Positions 45,316-55,706 of a DNA stretch of 64,000 nucleotides are shown here, piece after piece. Position 1 is the stretch's first letter; the number at the start of each line of letters is the position of its first letter. The notes beneath the pieces were generated by a model. It saw nothing but the letters and a program-made list of their open reading frames with translations. It was not told where the DNA came from and did not search any database. The DNA lies in the NCBI GenBank assembly GCA_002700385.1, contig PADC01000002.1:186001-250000 (forward strand). The letters are read 5' to 3'. Origin of the DNA: Cycloclasticus sp. (GTDB lineage Bacteria; Pseudomonadota; Gammaproteobacteria; Methylococcales; Cycloclasticaceae). Both the position numbers and the translations under genes were made by a program.

Positions 45316-46395
45316 ATGAACACCATTCAAACAGACGACTTAAGAATTCTTGGCATGCAGGAGGTTATTTCACCTGAACAATTACTCAATGATTTGCCCA
45401 TTACAGAGACTGCTGCCAAAACAACCGCCGATGCCAGAACAGCTATCCATAATATTCTACATGACAAGGATGACCGCTTATTGGTTGTTATTGGCCCTTG
45501 CTCCATCCACGATACCAAAGCGGCCTTAGAATATGCTTCTCGCCTGAAGCCTTACATTGATCGTTTATCGGATGACCTGATTATCGTGATGCGTGTTTAT
45601 TTTGAAAAGCCTCGAACAACCGTTGGCTGGAAGGGACTGATAAACGACCCTGATCTCGATGACAGCTTTGATATTAATAAAGGCCTCCATACAGCGCGTG
45701 AATTATTATTAAACTTGAATACCCAAGGGGTCTCCGCCGCAACAGAGTACCTGGACCTCATCACGCCACAATATGTGTCTGACCTAATTGCCTGGGGCGC
45801 CATCGGCGCGCGAACGACAGAAAGCCAAACTCACCGTGAGTTATCATCGGGCTTATCGTGCCCGGTTGGCTTCAAAAACGGCACAGATGGCACCATTAAA
45901 GTGGCTATTGACGCGATTGGTGCAGCGGTTCGCCCCCATCACTTTTTATCCGTCACAAAACAAGGGCAATCTGCTATTTTTAAAACAGCCGGCAATGAAG
46001 ATTGTCACCTGATTTTACGTGGAGGCAAAACGCCTAATTATGATGCGAAAAGCGTTGACGCCGCTGCTAACGAATTAGGCAAAGCCGGTGTTAATCTCCA
46101 TATAATGATTGATTGCAGCCATGCAAACAGTAGCAAACAGCATGAACAGCAAATGATCGTTGGTGCCGATGTTGCTAAACAAATTGCGGGTGGCGACATG
46201 CGCATCAGTGGCGTCATGATCGAAAGCCATCTTGTTGCCGGACGCCAAGATGTTGTAGACGGCCAAGAGCTCACCTATGGCCAAAGCATCACAGATGCCT
46301 GTATTGATTGGGACAGCAGCGTGCAACTCTTAGAAGAATTAGCGAGTGCTGTGCGCAAACGGCGTGAGAGCAAAATAGATACAGCAAATGATTAA
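45316..46395 (+). CDS. aroG: 3-deoxy-7-phosphoheptulonate synthase (DAHP synthase, class I)
   Basis: A 359-residue class I DAHP synthase joining PEP and erythrose 4-phosphate in the first shikimate step. Hallmarks are [54 protein letters not shown] and a late [11 protein letters not shown]. Whether it is the Phe-, Tyr- or Trp-sensitive form cannot be told safely from the sequence, so the symbol is provisional. It is followed by thiS/thiG and trmB on the same strand. Confidence 0.9.
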   Translation: MNTIQTDDLRILGMQEVISPEQLLNDLPITETAAKTTADARTAIHNILHDKDDRLLVVIGPCSIHDTKAALEYASRLKPYIDRLSDDLIIVMRVYFEKPRTTVGWKGLINDPDLDDSFDINKGLHTARELLLNLNTQGVSAATEYLDLITPQYVSDLIAWGAIGARTTESQTHRELSSGLSCPVGFKNGTDGTIKVAIDAIGAAVRPHHFLSVTKQGQSAIFKTAGNEDCHLILRGGKTPNYDAKSVDAAANELGKAGVNLHIMIDCSHANSSKQHEQQMIVGADVAKQIAGGDMRISGVMIESHLVAGRQDVVDGQELTYGQSITDACIDWDSSVQLLEELASAVRKRRESKIDTAND

Positions 46396-46408
46396 CGGGT
46401 ACACGACA

Positions 46409-47383
46409 ATGGAGATTCAACTCAATGGCGAACCGTTTTCCTGTGATGACGATACAACGCTAGAACAGCTCACTCATCAAATGGGGTTATATGGCAAACG
46501 TATTGCCATTGAGCTGAATGAAGAGATAAAACCAGCTGATCAGTTCAGTAATATTCAACTTAAACCGGGAGATATTGTGGAAGTAGTACAAGCCATCGGC
46601 GGGGGGCAGCCCGATCGCCTAACAATTGCCGGACAAGACTTTTCTTCTCGATTGCTCGTTGGAACAGGCAAATATAAAGACATGGCACAAACGCAAGCCG
46701 CTATCGAGATGAGCGGCGCCGAAATTGTCACGGTTGCTATTCGCCGAACAAACATCGGTCAAAACCCAGATGAACCCAACTTATTGGATGTGATATCGCC
46801 TGACAAATATACGATTTTACCCAATACCGCAGGCTGCTTTACTGCTAAAGACGCTTTAAGAACCTGTCGTCTTGCCCGCGAGCTATTAGGCGGCCATAAA
46901 CTCGTTAAGCTGGAAGTTTTAGGTGACGAAAAAACTCTTTTCCCTGATATCACAGCCACTTTAGAATCAGCCGAAATTCTTATCAACGAGGGTTTTGACG
47001 TGATGGTTTACACTAATGATGACCCTATTATTGCTAAACGCTTAGAAGAAATGGGTTGTGTTGCTGTGATGCCATTGGCCGCGCCTATCGGTTCTGGCTT
47101 AGGTATTCGAAACCCCTATAATATTTTAACCATTATCGAAAATGCTAACGTTCCTATCATTGTGGATGCGGGCGTTGGCACGGCATCTGATGCCGCTATT
47201 GGCATGGAATTGGGCTGTGATGGAATTCTGATGAATACCGCCATTGCTCACGCAAATGACCCTGTTCTTATGGCCTCGTCGATGAAAAAAGCGGTACAAG
47301 CAGGTCGTGAAGCTTATTTGGCTGGGCGCATGCCGCGTCGCCGTTATGCCTCGGCTTCATCACCACTTGATGGCCTTATTTAA
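46409..47383 (+). CDS. thiG: ThiS-ThiG fusion: sulfur carrier and thiazole synthase
   Basis: About 324 residues. Residues 1-66 are a ThiS ubiquitin-like domain ending in AIGGG at 62-66; the ThiG TIM barrel follows without a break ([10 protein letters not shown], Schiff-base Lys167 in [34 protein letters not shown]). ThiS normally needs a free C-terminal Gly-Gly for adenylation and thiocarboxylate formation, so the fusion implies cleavage or another route. I chose the ATG at 46409; one at 46388 overlaps the aroG stop. Such bifunctional proteins are known in proteobacteria. Confidence 0.92.
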   Translation: MEIQLNGEPFSCDDDTTLEQLTHQMGLYGKRIAIELNEEIKPADQFSNIQLKPGDIVEVVQAIGGGQPDRLTIAGQDFSSRLLVGTGKYKDMAQTQAAIEMSGAEIVTVAIRRTNIGQNPDEPNLLDVISPDKYTILPNTAGCFTAKDALRTCRLARELLGGHKLVKLEVLGDEKTLFPDITATLESAEILINEGFDVMVYTNDDPIIAKRLEEMGCVAVMPLAAPIGSGLGIRNPYNILTIIENANVPIIVDAGVGTASDAAIGMELGCDGILMNTAIAHANDPVLMASSMKKAVQAGREAYLAGRMPRRRYASASSPLDGLI

Positions 47384-47400
47384 CTTAGCAGCTACGTGAT

Positions 47401-48099
47401 ATGGCCCAGCTTGATGATAAACCTCCCTTTCGGCGTATTCGTAGCTTTGTTAAACGTGAGGGGCGCTTAACGCCAGGGCAAGAAACTGCTTTAAAGACCG
47501 GCTGGCCATTATTTGGTTTGGATTCAACAACACTGATTCAACCAAGCCAACTGTTTGCTAACGACCACCCCATTACCCTTGAAATTGGCTTTGGCAATGG
47601 CGAAAGTCTGGTCGCAATGGCTGAAAATAATCCTGATAAGAATTTTATTGGCATTGAAGTCCACCGTCCGGGTATTGGGCATTTATTGCGCCTCGTTTTA
47701 GAAAAAAAAATAACCAATCTTCGCGTCTTTGATACGGATGCCATTGAAGTCTTACGGCATGCTATCCCACCCCATAGCTTAGATTGTATCCAATTATTTT
47801 TTCCTGACCCTTGGCATAAAAAAAGACACCATAAGCGCCGTATTGTTCAAACTGAGTTTTTGGATCTCATCCATTCGAAACTAAAAAAAGGCGGACGTTT
47901 CCATGCCGCCACTGACTGGGAAAATTATGCAGAACACATGATGGAGGTTCTTAACGCCCATGCTGGGTTTATTAATAATAGTAAAGGCGACTATGCTGAA
48001 CGCCCACCGCAAAGGCCGTTAACTAAATTTGAAAATCGAGGATTATGCTTAGGGCACGGTGTTTGGGATATTATCTTTATAACAAACGGGGTACGCTAA
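47401..48099 (+). CDS. trmB: tRNA (guanine-N7-)-methyltransferase
   Basis: A 232-residue TrmB that makes m7G46 in tRNA. It has the SAM motif [28 protein letters not shown], the catalytic-region [14 protein letters not shown] and the ending [16 protein letters not shown]. It is 17 bases after thiS/thiG, in a likely operon with aroG. Its stop overlaps the end of the convergent dynamin gene by four bases. Confidence 0.95.
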   Translation: MAQLDDKPPFRRIRSFVKREGRLTPGQETALKTGWPLFGLDSTTLIQPSQLFANDHPITLEIGFGNGESLVAMAENNPDKNFIGIEVHRPGIGHLLRLVLEKKITNLRVFDTDAIEVLRHAIPPHSLDCIQLFFPDPWHKKRHHKRRIVQTEFLDLIHSKLKKGGRFHAATDWENYAEHMMEVLNAHAGFINNSKGDYAERPPQRPLTKFENRGLCLGHGVWDIIFITNGVR

Positions 48100-50039
48100 C
48101 TGGCTGCTGTTTGACAAGCCGCAGTCTCTACTGATTCTATTTCTGGCGATTTAATCCCTTTGAAAATCTTTTGAAGGCTCTCTAGCTGCTCCGTCAACTC
48201 TTTTTCAAGGATTTTATTTTCAGAAATTTTCTTCTCTAATTCTTCACGGCTCGCAGAAACATTGCGCAGACTTTCTAATTTACTTTCCACAAAAGCTTTC
48301 TGTTCGTTTACTTCTCTAATTAAATTACTTAATGCCGTTGATTTCCAGCGTTTAACATCAGCTTCGGCTTGCTGAAAAATAGACACTGCCCGCCCGCCAA
48401 TCATATAAACAAAGCGCTTAGCCAACAAATTTTGCTCCGTTAACGCAGCAGAGGAGCTGGTACTAAACTCTAACCCTTCTTTAAGTAATCGAGCCAGTTG
48501 GTTTTGGTAAACCGCTATATCAAACCCTCTCGTCTGTTCAACATCAATATGATATTCATCTTTAAAACGTTTATAAATTGAATTCAACAACTTAACGCTG
48601 GCCTCTGTTGTGCTTAAGGCTTCATCCAACAATGAATAAAGTTCTTCAAACGTGTCTTTCATACCCTGCCGAATCCCAACGCTTGTCCAACTGGCAGTCA
48701 CATGATCTCGCCCTTGAACAACAATTTTCGACACCTTCTCTGGGTTAATAACATCGAGTAACTCCATGATTTGTGTATGAAAAATATGCTGAGAGGTCTT
48801 CAAATGAGTCAAGTTGTTATTATAGACCGTTTGTTTTTGCCTCGTTTCTAACAATAATTCACCAGTCGCCTCTTCATTTTTATTACAAAGGCTGCTTAAT
48901 TCATCGGTATGATTTTTTACTTTTTGCAAGCGGTTATTGACTGTGTTACTCGCCAACTCCATGCTCTCAACCACTTCATCAACCACTTTATGCTGAAGAA
49001 TGTCTTTTTGAGCATGCAAAATTCTATCTGATAAAAAGTCCTCAAGACCAGATAAACGACTATTTGACAACCCAGTCGCATCATTTTTAATTTTAGCAAT
49101 CAGTGCTTGTTTAGCTGATAAAGAAAAGATGTTCTGTTCATCCAGTTCTAATAACCGTGCTGTTTCCAGCGTTTGTTTATGAATAGACTCTGCCCACTCA
49201 TCATTCGTCATCAACTCATCATTGAGCGTGTCAATTTTATTAAGTACCACGGCTAAGCCATGAGGATGCCTGTTTCTATAAAGCTGAATGTGTTGCTCCC
49301 ACATCGCCATATCGCTTTGAGTAACACCGGTATCTGCAGCTAAAACAAAAATCATGGCTTGAGAATTAGGTAACATATTCAACGTCAGTTCAGGCTCACT
49401 GCCCAAAGCATTTAAACCGGGCGTGTCGAGTACCGTTAGTCCTTTTTCTAATAATGGATGTGGAAAACTGATTAAGGCATGTCGCCATGCTGGAATATCA
49501 ACCTCTGCTTCAGCCTCTTCATCGACTTCCTTACCAATCAGCCCCAGCTCTTTTGCTTGCTCAATGCTTACTCGTTTCGTTTTTAATAACTCCAAAAAAC
49601 TTTCTTGCATCTCTTCTGGTGAATCATAATTTAACTCAATGTGGGTCCAATGATTAGGGTCTTTTTTAAAGTCTTCTATCGCCTTATCAGTTGAACGTGT
49701 TTCTATAGCTAACAAGCGGAGATAAGGCTTTTCTTTCGCATCATAAAAAATTTCTGTGGGGCACATCGTTGTACGGCCAGGGCTAGAAGGCAACAAACGA
49801 ATACCTGACGATGCAAAAAACAACGCATTTATTAACTCTGTCTTACCACGTGAAAATTCTGCAGCAAACGCTATCGTTATATTATCTTTCTCAAGCAGGC
49901 GTAGGTTCTGAATTAACATCAACTCTGTCTCATTGTCGCCGAGACTCCCCTCGTCCAACCAATGCTGATAAGCATGAATACATTTAGACATTGATTGCTT
50001 CCACAGATCATAGCTGCGAAGTTGCGTATCAAGATTCAT
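48096..50039 (-). CDS. Bacterial dynamin-like GTPase
   Basis: About 647 residues from the ATG at 50039 (AGGTG nine bases upstream). The GTPase domain has P-loop AEFSRGKTE (60-68), switch-1 [10 protein letters not shown]3 [10 protein letters not shown] and G4 VLNKIDTL. A long helical part follows, with strong coiled-coil character near the C-terminus (about 560-630). Bacterial dynamins remodel membranes, and some take part in phage resistance or nucleoid functions. It stands alone, convergent with trmB, so its role here is open. Confidence 0.88.
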   Translation of the reverse strand: MNLDTQLRSYDLWKQSMSKCIHAYQHWLDEGSLGDNETELMLIQNLRLLEKDNITIAFAAEFSRGKTELINALFFASSGIRLLPSSPGRTTMCPTEIFYDAKEKPYLRLLAIETRSTDKAIEDFKKDPNHWTHIELNYDSPEEMQESFLELLKTKRVSIEQAKELGLIGKEVDEEAEAEVDIPAWRHALISFPHPLLEKGLTVLDTPGLNALGSEPELTLNMLPNSQAMIFVLAADTGVTQSDMAMWEQHIQLYRNRHPHGLAVVLNKIDTLNDELMTNDEWAESIHKQTLETARLLELDEQNIFSLSAKQALIAKIKNDATGLSNSRLSGLEDFLSDRILHAQKDILQHKVVDEVVESMELASNTVNNRLQKVKNHTDELSSLCNKNEEATGELLLETRQKQTVYNNNLTHLKTSQHIFHTQIMELLDVINPEKVSKIVVQGRDHVTASWTSVGIRQGMKDTFEELYSLLDEALSTTEASVKLLNSIYKRFKDEYHIDVEQTRGFDIAVYQNQLARLLKEGLEFSTSSSAALTEQNLLAKRFVYMIGGRAVSIFQQAEADVKRWKSTALSNLIREVNEQKAFVESKLESLRNVSASREELEKKISENKILEKELTEQLESLQKIFKGIKSPEIESVETAACQTAAS

Positions 50040-50222
50040 AATATTAATCACCTAGTGTTATGTAAGACGTTTATTCCTTAAACGTTTTCTTTCTAAGTAT
50101 AGATGAATAATAATAAAAAACTGAAATGAAATTAAACAACTAGCACAATTAAGAGGGAACATCACACAAAACCAATAGAATTGGTCACTCAATTTGCTTA
50201 GGCTTTCAAGACAAAAAAATTT

Positions 50223-50777
50223 TCAAATTAAAGCAAAAAGAGGGGGGATCAATAACATTTTCAACACCTGTAACGCCAGTAAGGCGGCGATCGGACTCAA
50301 ATCCATCCCGCTGACGGGAGGAATCAATCGCCGAAACGGCTTCAAAACCGGTTCCGTTATTTTGTGCAACACCTCTACAGCCGGATTATATGAGCCCGGG
50401 TTTATCCAACTGATAATGACCACTGCAAAAATACTGTAAATGAACACATTAATGAGACTGTCAATCAGCTCCGCCAAGCTCCAGATGAAAACAACCCAGA
50501 TATTCGGCGCGCCCCCCATGGCAAGAAAACCCAAAACCATTTGCAACATTAAGGCTAAAGCAACCGCCGCTAAACTAATATTTTTAACGGTTGGAAAAAT
50601 GGGTTTCAAGGCTTTTAAAGGCACCCGTGTTAGCTTATTAATAAAACTAGACACCGGGTTACGCGAATCTGCCCTTGTATATTGCAGCAACACCCTAACG
50701 ATCAATACAAAAATATAGGCACCCACAAGGGTGTTAAGAATAAGCATCAAAGGGTTAGATAGATATCCCGCAGGCAT
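50223..50777 (-). CDS. YggT-family membrane protein
   Basis: A 184-residue protein with two YggT repeats, each of two helices (LNTLVGAYIFVLIVRVLLQY and the FIYSIFAVVIISWINPG segment, each followed by a P-x-L-x-P-x-R-type stretch). Its start overlaps the proC stop by one base. The yggS-proC-yggT order is conserved in gammaproteobacteria. The function is unclear; osmotic tolerance has been suggested in relatives. Confidence 0.9.
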   Translation of the reverse strand: MPAGYLSNPLMLILNTLVGAYIFVLIVRVLLQYTRADSRNPVSSFINKLTRVPLKALKPIFPTVKNISLAAVALALMLQMVLGFLAMGGAPNIWVVFIWSLAELIDSLINVFIYSIFAVVIISWINPGSYNPAVEVLHKITEPVLKPFRRLIPPVSGMDLSPIAALLALQVLKMLLIPPLFALI

Positions 50778-51604
50778 TAGCTGCCTCCTAACTCATCTGA
50801 TAATTCTACAGAACGCTCTTTAGCCGCTAACACGGCCTTACGAAAAACTTCTCTCAACTGGTGTTTTTCCATAACCCCAATCGCACGCTCAGTTGTGCCA
50901 CCCGGTGAAGTCACTCTTTGGCGCAAAACACCGGCCGACTCACTGGATTCCAGAGCCATTTTGGCGGCACCCAAAGCTGTTTCCTGTGTTAACAACTGCG
51001 CAGTCTTTTGAGTTAATCCAGCCTCTATTCCAGCGGCTTCTAGTGCTTCCATCATCATAAAAAAGTAAGCAGGGCCACTGCCAGATAAAGCCGTCACCGC
51101 ATCAAGTTCATTTTCCTCATCAACCCAAACCGTTAGCCCTACAGCTCGTAACAATGACTCCACTTGATCCTTTTGGTCGCTACTCACTTGAGCATTTGCA
51201 AAAAGCCCCGTCGCCCCTGTTTTAACGAGTGCTGGCGTATTCGGCATACAGCGCACCACTGGCAACTGGTTCTCTAACCATTTTTCAAGTGCCTGCACGC
51301 GAATACCTGCTGCGATAGACACAATGAGCGGTGGCTTTTCTTTGATTAACGGCGCCATGCCTTCAGCCACTCGTTGCATATTTTGTGGCTTTACGGCTAA
51401 TACCAACACATCAACGGTGGTCGCTAAAGCACCCATGTCTTGAGTCACATTGACACCAAATGTTTCACCCAAATAAGCCAGTTTTTTGGCGTCTAAATCC
51501 AAAACGGTGATTTTATCAACCGGATAGCCATTACTCACAAGCCCGCCAATTAAACTGCTTGCCATATTCCCACCGCCAATAAACCCTATTTTTTGTCTCT
51601 TCAT
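50777..51604 (-). CDS. proC: Pyrroline-5-carboxylate reductase
   Basis: A 275-residue ProC catalysing the last step of proline synthesis. The Rossmann start is IGFIGGGNMASSLIGGL, with VRCMPNTPALVKTGATGLFA and the dimerisation/active-site helix region TALSGSGPAYFF and SPGGTTERAI. It is 30 bases after yggS and overlaps yggT by one base. Confidence 0.95.
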   Translation of the reverse strand: MKRQKIGFIGGGNMASSLIGGLVSNGYPVDKITVLDLDAKKLAYLGETFGVNVTQDMGALATTVDVLVLAVKPQNMQRVAEGMAPLIKEKPPLIVSIAAGIRVQALEKWLENQLPVVRCMPNTPALVKTGATGLFANAQVSSDQKDQVESLLRAVGLTVWVDEENELDAVTALSGSGPAYFFMMMEALEAAGIEAGLTQKTAQLLTQETALGAAKMALESSESAGVLRQRVTSPGGTTERAIGVMEKHQLREVFRKAVLAAKERSVELSDELGGS

Positions 51605-51634
51605 AATCTCACTTAAAATTAAAACGTATGTCCC

Positions 51635-52327
51635 TCATAAAACCGCACTTTTTAACCGTTCGCCAAAAATGGCTGTACCAATGCGTACCATAGTCGAACC
51701 TTCAGCGATAGCAGATTCCAAGTCGGCGCTCATTCCCATGGATAACGTATCCAACTCCAAATTAAAACGCTGATTAATTTCAGCTTGAACGTCTGCCAGT
51801 CTTTTAAATGATGCCCGTTGCTCACTCACTGACTTTTCGGCTCTAGGAATAGCCATTAACCCTCGTAATTGTATATTGTCTAGCGCTAACATTGGCTCAA
51901 TAACACCAATCAACTCCTTTAAGCTAAACCCTGACTTGCTTTCTTCTTCGTCAATATTAACCTGCAAACAAATATTCAAAGGTGGCTGGTTAACCGGTCG
52001 CTGTTGATTGAGTCGCACTGCTATTTTTAAACGATCCACGCTATGCACCCAACTAAAGTATCGAGAAATATCCCGCGTTTTATTCGACTGGATAGGGCCA
52101 ATAAAGTGCCAAGTAATATCAAAATGGGGTAGCAAGTGCTGTTTTTTCAACCCATCCTGCAAATAATTTTCACCAAAATCACGTTGGCCGGCTTTGTATA
52201 AAGTCATCACCTCTGTCACAGGGCGTGTTTTACTCACTGCTAACAACTTAACTGGCGAATGATGTTGACTGGCCAAGTTTTCAATAAGCTCACGTTGTGC
52301 AAAATATCGCTGTAATAAAGGAAGCAT
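51635..52327 (-). CDS. yggS: YggS-family PLP homeostasis protein
   Basis: A 230-residue fold-type III PLP protein: LLAVSKTRP with the PLP-binding Lys, FGENYLQDGLKK, WHFIGPIQSNK, LSMGMSADLESAI and VRIGTAIFG. It keeps free PLP in balance. It diverges from pilT and heads yggS-proC-yggT, a conserved arrangement. Confidence 0.94.
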   Translation of the reverse strand: MLPLLQRYFAQRELIENLASQHHSPVKLLAVSKTRPVTEVMTLYKAGQRDFGENYLQDGLKKQHLLPHFDITWHFIGPIQSNKTRDISRYFSWVHSVDRLKIAVRLNQQRPVNQPPLNICLQVNIDEEESKSGFSLKELIGVIEPMLALDNIQLRGLMAIPRAEKSVSEQRASFKRLADVQAEINQRFNLELDTLSMGMSADLESAIAEGSTMVRIGTAIFGERLKSAVL

Positions 52328-52451
52328 TATTTAAAATCCTGTCTATACTTTAAAGTGATGGCTGGATTTACAAGTACCAACGATGGTGTTACTTTCTAGC
52401 TGGCTTCATTATACAAACAACTTAGCTCTGTAGGGCAAACGGATTTCAAAC

Positions 52452-53489
52452 ATGGATATTTCAGATTTATTAGCCTTTAGCACAAAAAACAACGCCTCTG
52501 ATTTACACCTTTCAGCGGGATTACCACCCATGATTCGAGTCGATGGTGATATTCGTCGTATCAACATGCCGGAACTTGAACATAAAGAAGTGCATGCGAT
52601 GATTTACGACATCATGAATGACAAACAACGCCGTGATTTTGAAGAATTCCTGGAAGTTGACTTCTCATTTGAACTGCCTGGCACCGCACGATTTCGAGTG
52701 AATGCGTTCAATCAGGACCGTGGTGCAGCGGCTGTTTTTAGAACCATCCCTGTCGATATCCTGACACTGGAAGACCTAAACTGCCCTCAATCATTTAAAG
52801 AAATTATTAATGTCCCACGGGGCATTGTGTTGGTCACAGGGCCTACCGGCTCAGGAAAATCCACCACGCTTGCCGCCTTAATGGATTATAAAAATGACAA
52901 TGTTTATGAGCACATTCTGACCATTGAAGACCCAATCGAATTTGTGCACAAAAGCAAAAAATGCCTCATCAACCAACGTGAAGTTCACAAACACACCCAC
53001 GGTTTTAGTGAGGCATTACGTGTTGCCCTGCGTGAAGACCCTGACATCATTCTAGTCGGTGAGATGCGTGATTTAGAAACTATTCGCCTAGCCTTAACAG
53101 CCGCCGAAACGGGTCACTTAGTGTTTGGTACGTTACATACCAGCTCAGCGGCCAAAACGATCGACCGTATTATTGACGTGTTTCCAGAAGGTGAGAAAGG
53201 CATGGTACGCTCTATGCTCTCAGAATCATTACGCGCTGTTATCGCACAAACACTCATGAAAAAGATAGGCGGTGGACGAGTGGCTGCATGGGAAATCATG
53301 ACCGGCACCCCGGCTATCCGGAATCTCATTCGAGAAGATAAAATTGCCCAAATGTACTCCACTATACAAACCAGTCGTAAAGACGGCATGCAAACACTCG
53401 ACCAACATTTAACCGAGCTTGTTCAAGCTGGTATTGTTACACGGCAAGACGCTAGAATGAAAGCCGCAGACAAAAACGCATTTAGTTAA
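52452..53489 (+). CDS. pilT: Type IV pilus retraction ATPase PilT
   Basis: A 345-residue PilT: N-terminal PAS-like domain (NNASDLHLSAGLPPMIRVDG), Walker A GPTGSGKSTTLA, the Asp box, Walker B RDLETIRLALTAAETGH with HTSSAAKT, and the C-terminal AIRNLIREDK motif needed for retraction. The hexamer drives pilus retraction and twitching. It is followed 12 bases later by pilU and diverges from yggS. Confidence 0.96.
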   Translation: MDISDLLAFSTKNNASDLHLSAGLPPMIRVDGDIRRINMPELEHKEVHAMIYDIMNDKQRRDFEEFLEVDFSFELPGTARFRVNAFNQDRGAAAVFRTIPVDILTLEDLNCPQSFKEIINVPRGIVLVTGPTGSGKSTTLAALMDYKNDNVYEHILTIEDPIEFVHKSKKCLINQREVHKHTHGFSEALRVALREDPDIILVGEMRDLETIRLALTAAETGHLVFGTLHTSSAAKTIDRIIDVFPEGEKGMVRSMLSESLRAVIAQTLMKKIGGGRVAAWEIMTGTPAIRNLIREDKIAQMYSTIQTSRKDGMQTLDQHLTELVQAGIVTRQDARMKAADKNAFS

Positions 53490-53501
53490 CAGGAGAATAA
53501 A

Positions 53502-54611
53502 ATGGATTTTGATGCGCTTTTACAATTAGCCGTCCAAAAAAAAGCTTCCGATGTATTTATTACCTCTGGCTGGGCTCCAACAATAAAGGTTAATGGTTCG
53601 CTGCAAGCTGTCTCCAAAACTCGATTAAGTAACAACCAGTCACTCGAGATGGTTCTTGCCACAATGACGCCCGAACAAAAAGATGAATTTCATGCATCAA
53701 ACGAATGCCAGTTTGCTATCCAGCGTCATGACATTGGGCGGTTCCGTGTCAGCGCATTCATACAAAGGGGCAGCGCAGGCATGGTACTTCGCCGTATAGA
53801 AAGCAAAATACCCACCGTTGAGGAGCTCTGCCTACCGCCTATTTTGAACGAATTAGCCATGACCAAACGTGGCCTCATTTTATTTGTAGGAGCAACCGGG
53901 ACGGGTAAATCAACCTCCTTAGCTGCAATGGTTGGACACCGGAATAATGAGGGGACGGGGCACATTATTACCATTGAGGACCCCATAGAGTATTTACACA
54001 ATCACGCAGGCTGTATAGTCAGTCAACGCGAAGTTGGCATTGATACGGAATCCTATGACATCGCTTTGAAAAACACGCTGCGTCAGGCACCTGATGTTAT
54101 CTTAATTGGCGAAATTCGAACACGAGAAACCATGAATCAGGCTATCGCTTTTGCTGAAACAGGCCACTTATGTTTATCCACCATACACGCCAATAATGCC
54201 AATCAGGCTCTTGACCGCATCATTCATTTTTTCCCCGAAGAAGCGCATAGCCAATTGTTCATGGATCTCTCTCTCAACTTAAAAGCCTTAATTGCCCAAC
54301 AGTTGGTCCCCACTGTAAATAATAAAGGCCGTAGCCCTGTAGTTGAAATTCTCATTAACACACCCCTCGCATCAGACTTTATTAGAAAAGGTGAGGTTCA
54401 TAAGCTAAAGGATTTGATGAAAAATTCTACCGAACACGGCATGATTACCTTTGATCAAGCGTTATACGATCTATACAAAAAAGGTGAAATCAGTTATGAA
54501 GACGCTTTACTTTATGCCGATTCTAAAAACGAAGTGAGGCTAATGATTAAGCTTGGCAAAATACAGCCAAAGAACCTTGACGATGACCTCTTATTGATTG
54601 ATAACGACTAA
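53502..54611 (+). CDS. pilU: PilT-dependent retraction ATPase PilU
   Basis: A 369-residue PilT paralogue with Walker A GATGTGKSTSLA, the Walker B region IGEIRTRETMNQAIAFAETGH and HANNANQALDR. The C-terminal extension beyond the PilT length, ending in acidic residues (DDDLLLIDND), is typical of PilU. It works with PilT for retraction under load. An AGGAG site precedes the ATG. Confidence 0.94.
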   Translation: MDFDALLQLAVQKKASDVFITSGWAPTIKVNGSLQAVSKTRLSNNQSLEMVLATMTPEQKDEFHASNECQFAIQRHDIGRFRVSAFIQRGSAGMVLRRIESKIPTVEELCLPPILNELAMTKRGLILFVGATGTGKSTSLAAMVGHRNNEGTGHIITIEDPIEYLHNHAGCIVSQREVGIDTESYDIALKNTLRQAPDVILIGEIRTRETMNQAIAFAETGHLCLSTIHANNANQALDRIIHFFPEEAHSQLFMDLSLNLKALIAQQLVPTVNNKGRSPVVEILINTPLASDFIRKGEVHKLKDLMKNSTEHGMITFDQALYDLYKKGEISYEDALLYADSKNEVRLMIKLGKIQPKNLDDDLLLIDND

Positions 54612-54693
54612 TAACTACCGTTTATCTGGGTAGAAAGGCCTTTCGTCACGTATATCTAACCTTTAAGAATACAAACTGCTAGTCTAATTAACT

Positions 54694-55269
54694 ATGAATA
54701 GTCGGCAACAACATACCTTTTTAACTAAACAACAAGGCTTTACACTTATTGAGCTTGTAGTCATTGTCGTCATAGCGAGCATTCTACTCACTATTGCCGT
54801 ACCAAGTTATCAAGAATTTGTGAGGAAAAATCAGGTAACAACTAATTCAAATAATTTAATTTCAGCCCTCAATTTTGCACGAAGTGAAGCCATTAAAAGA
54901 AGCGTCCAAGTAACTATCAGACGCAAAGGAACAGCCGCCCAAGAATGGGATGGCGGATGGGATATCTTTAGTGACCTTGATGGCCTCGGTACGTTTACTG
55001 ATGATGGGGATGCCAACCTGTGCGAAGTTGGTGAAGATTGTTTGCTTCGAACGTTTCCCGCTATCCCTAAGGGTTACACCTTACGCACAGGAGCCAATTA
55101 TGCTACTTGGTTAAGCTATTTGCCTAATGGCTCGTCAAAAAGCCCTAGCCTAGCGAATGATACTTTTAGACTCTGCTCTCCTGCTGCGGATACTTCTAAA
55201 TCGCGATCCATCATAATCAGCACATCCGGTCGACCTAGAACACAAACAGGGACAGTCTCATGCCCATAA
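54694..55269 (+). CDS. fimT: GspH/FimT-family minor pilin
   Basis: A 191-residue prepilin with a 15-residue leader ending in Gly before FTLIELVVIVVIA, cleaved by PilD, and the GspH/FimT-like pattern NNLISALNFARSEAIKR. The C-terminal part has four Cys, likely one or two disulfides. It starts the minor pilin operon; its end overlaps the pilV start by ten bases. Confidence 0.88.
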   Translation: MNSRQQHTFLTKQQGFTLIELVVIVVIASILLTIAVPSYQEFVRKNQVTTNSNNLISALNFARSEAIKRSVQVTIRRKGTAAQEWDGGWDIFSDLDGLGTFTDDGDANLCEVGEDCLLRTFPAIPKGYTLRTGANYATWLSYLPNGSSKSPSLANDTFRLCSPAADTSKSRSIIISTSGRPRTQTGTVSCP

Positions 55270-55706
55270 CAAAAAAAAATCATGGTTTTACGCTGATAGA
55301 AATTATGGTGGCGATTTTTGTTCTAGCCATTGGTCTTCTCGGCCTTGCTGGATTGCAAACAACCAGTTTGAAAAACAACCATAGCGCACAACAACGGACA
55401 GAAGCCATTATCCAGATATACAACATTATTGATAGAATGCGAATTAATAAAAATGTAGCAAAAGCAGGGGGTTATGACCTTGCTCTAGGAGCAGCAACCC
55501 CAACACCTGCCGTTCCTCCTGCCCCCACTCCTTTGGAAGATTTAGACAGAAAAGCTTGGAGAGACACCTTAGCTGCCGCCTTGCCAGGTGGTACTGGGTC
55601 TATCTCAACAACAACAGGCATTACGACAATTACTGTTCAGTGGGACGATTCTCGCGGATCTCAAGGAAGCAATGTTCAACAATTTGTTATCAGCACGGAA
55701 TTATGA
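55260..55706 (+). CDS. pilV: Minor pilin PilV
   Basis: A 148-residue prepilin with leader ending in HG before FTLIEIMVAIFVLAIGLLGLAG, the PilV signature, followed by QQRTEAIIQIYNIIDRMR. A Pro/Ala-rich loop lies near residue 85. It overlaps fimT at the start and pilW at the stop (ATGA), so the three are coupled. Confidence 0.88.
   Translation: MPITKKNHGFTLIEIMVAIFVLAIGLLGLAGLQTTSLKNNHSAQQRTEAIIQIYNIIDRMRINKNVAKAGGYDLALGAATPTPAVPPAPTPLEDLDRKAWRDTLAAALPGGTGSISTTTGITTITVQWDDSRGSQGSNVQQFVISTEL

Noticed and set aside
45013-46408. TPP riboswitch for thiS/thiG
   Set aside because: No THI-box-like sequence is seen before aroG or in the short gap before the fusion gene.
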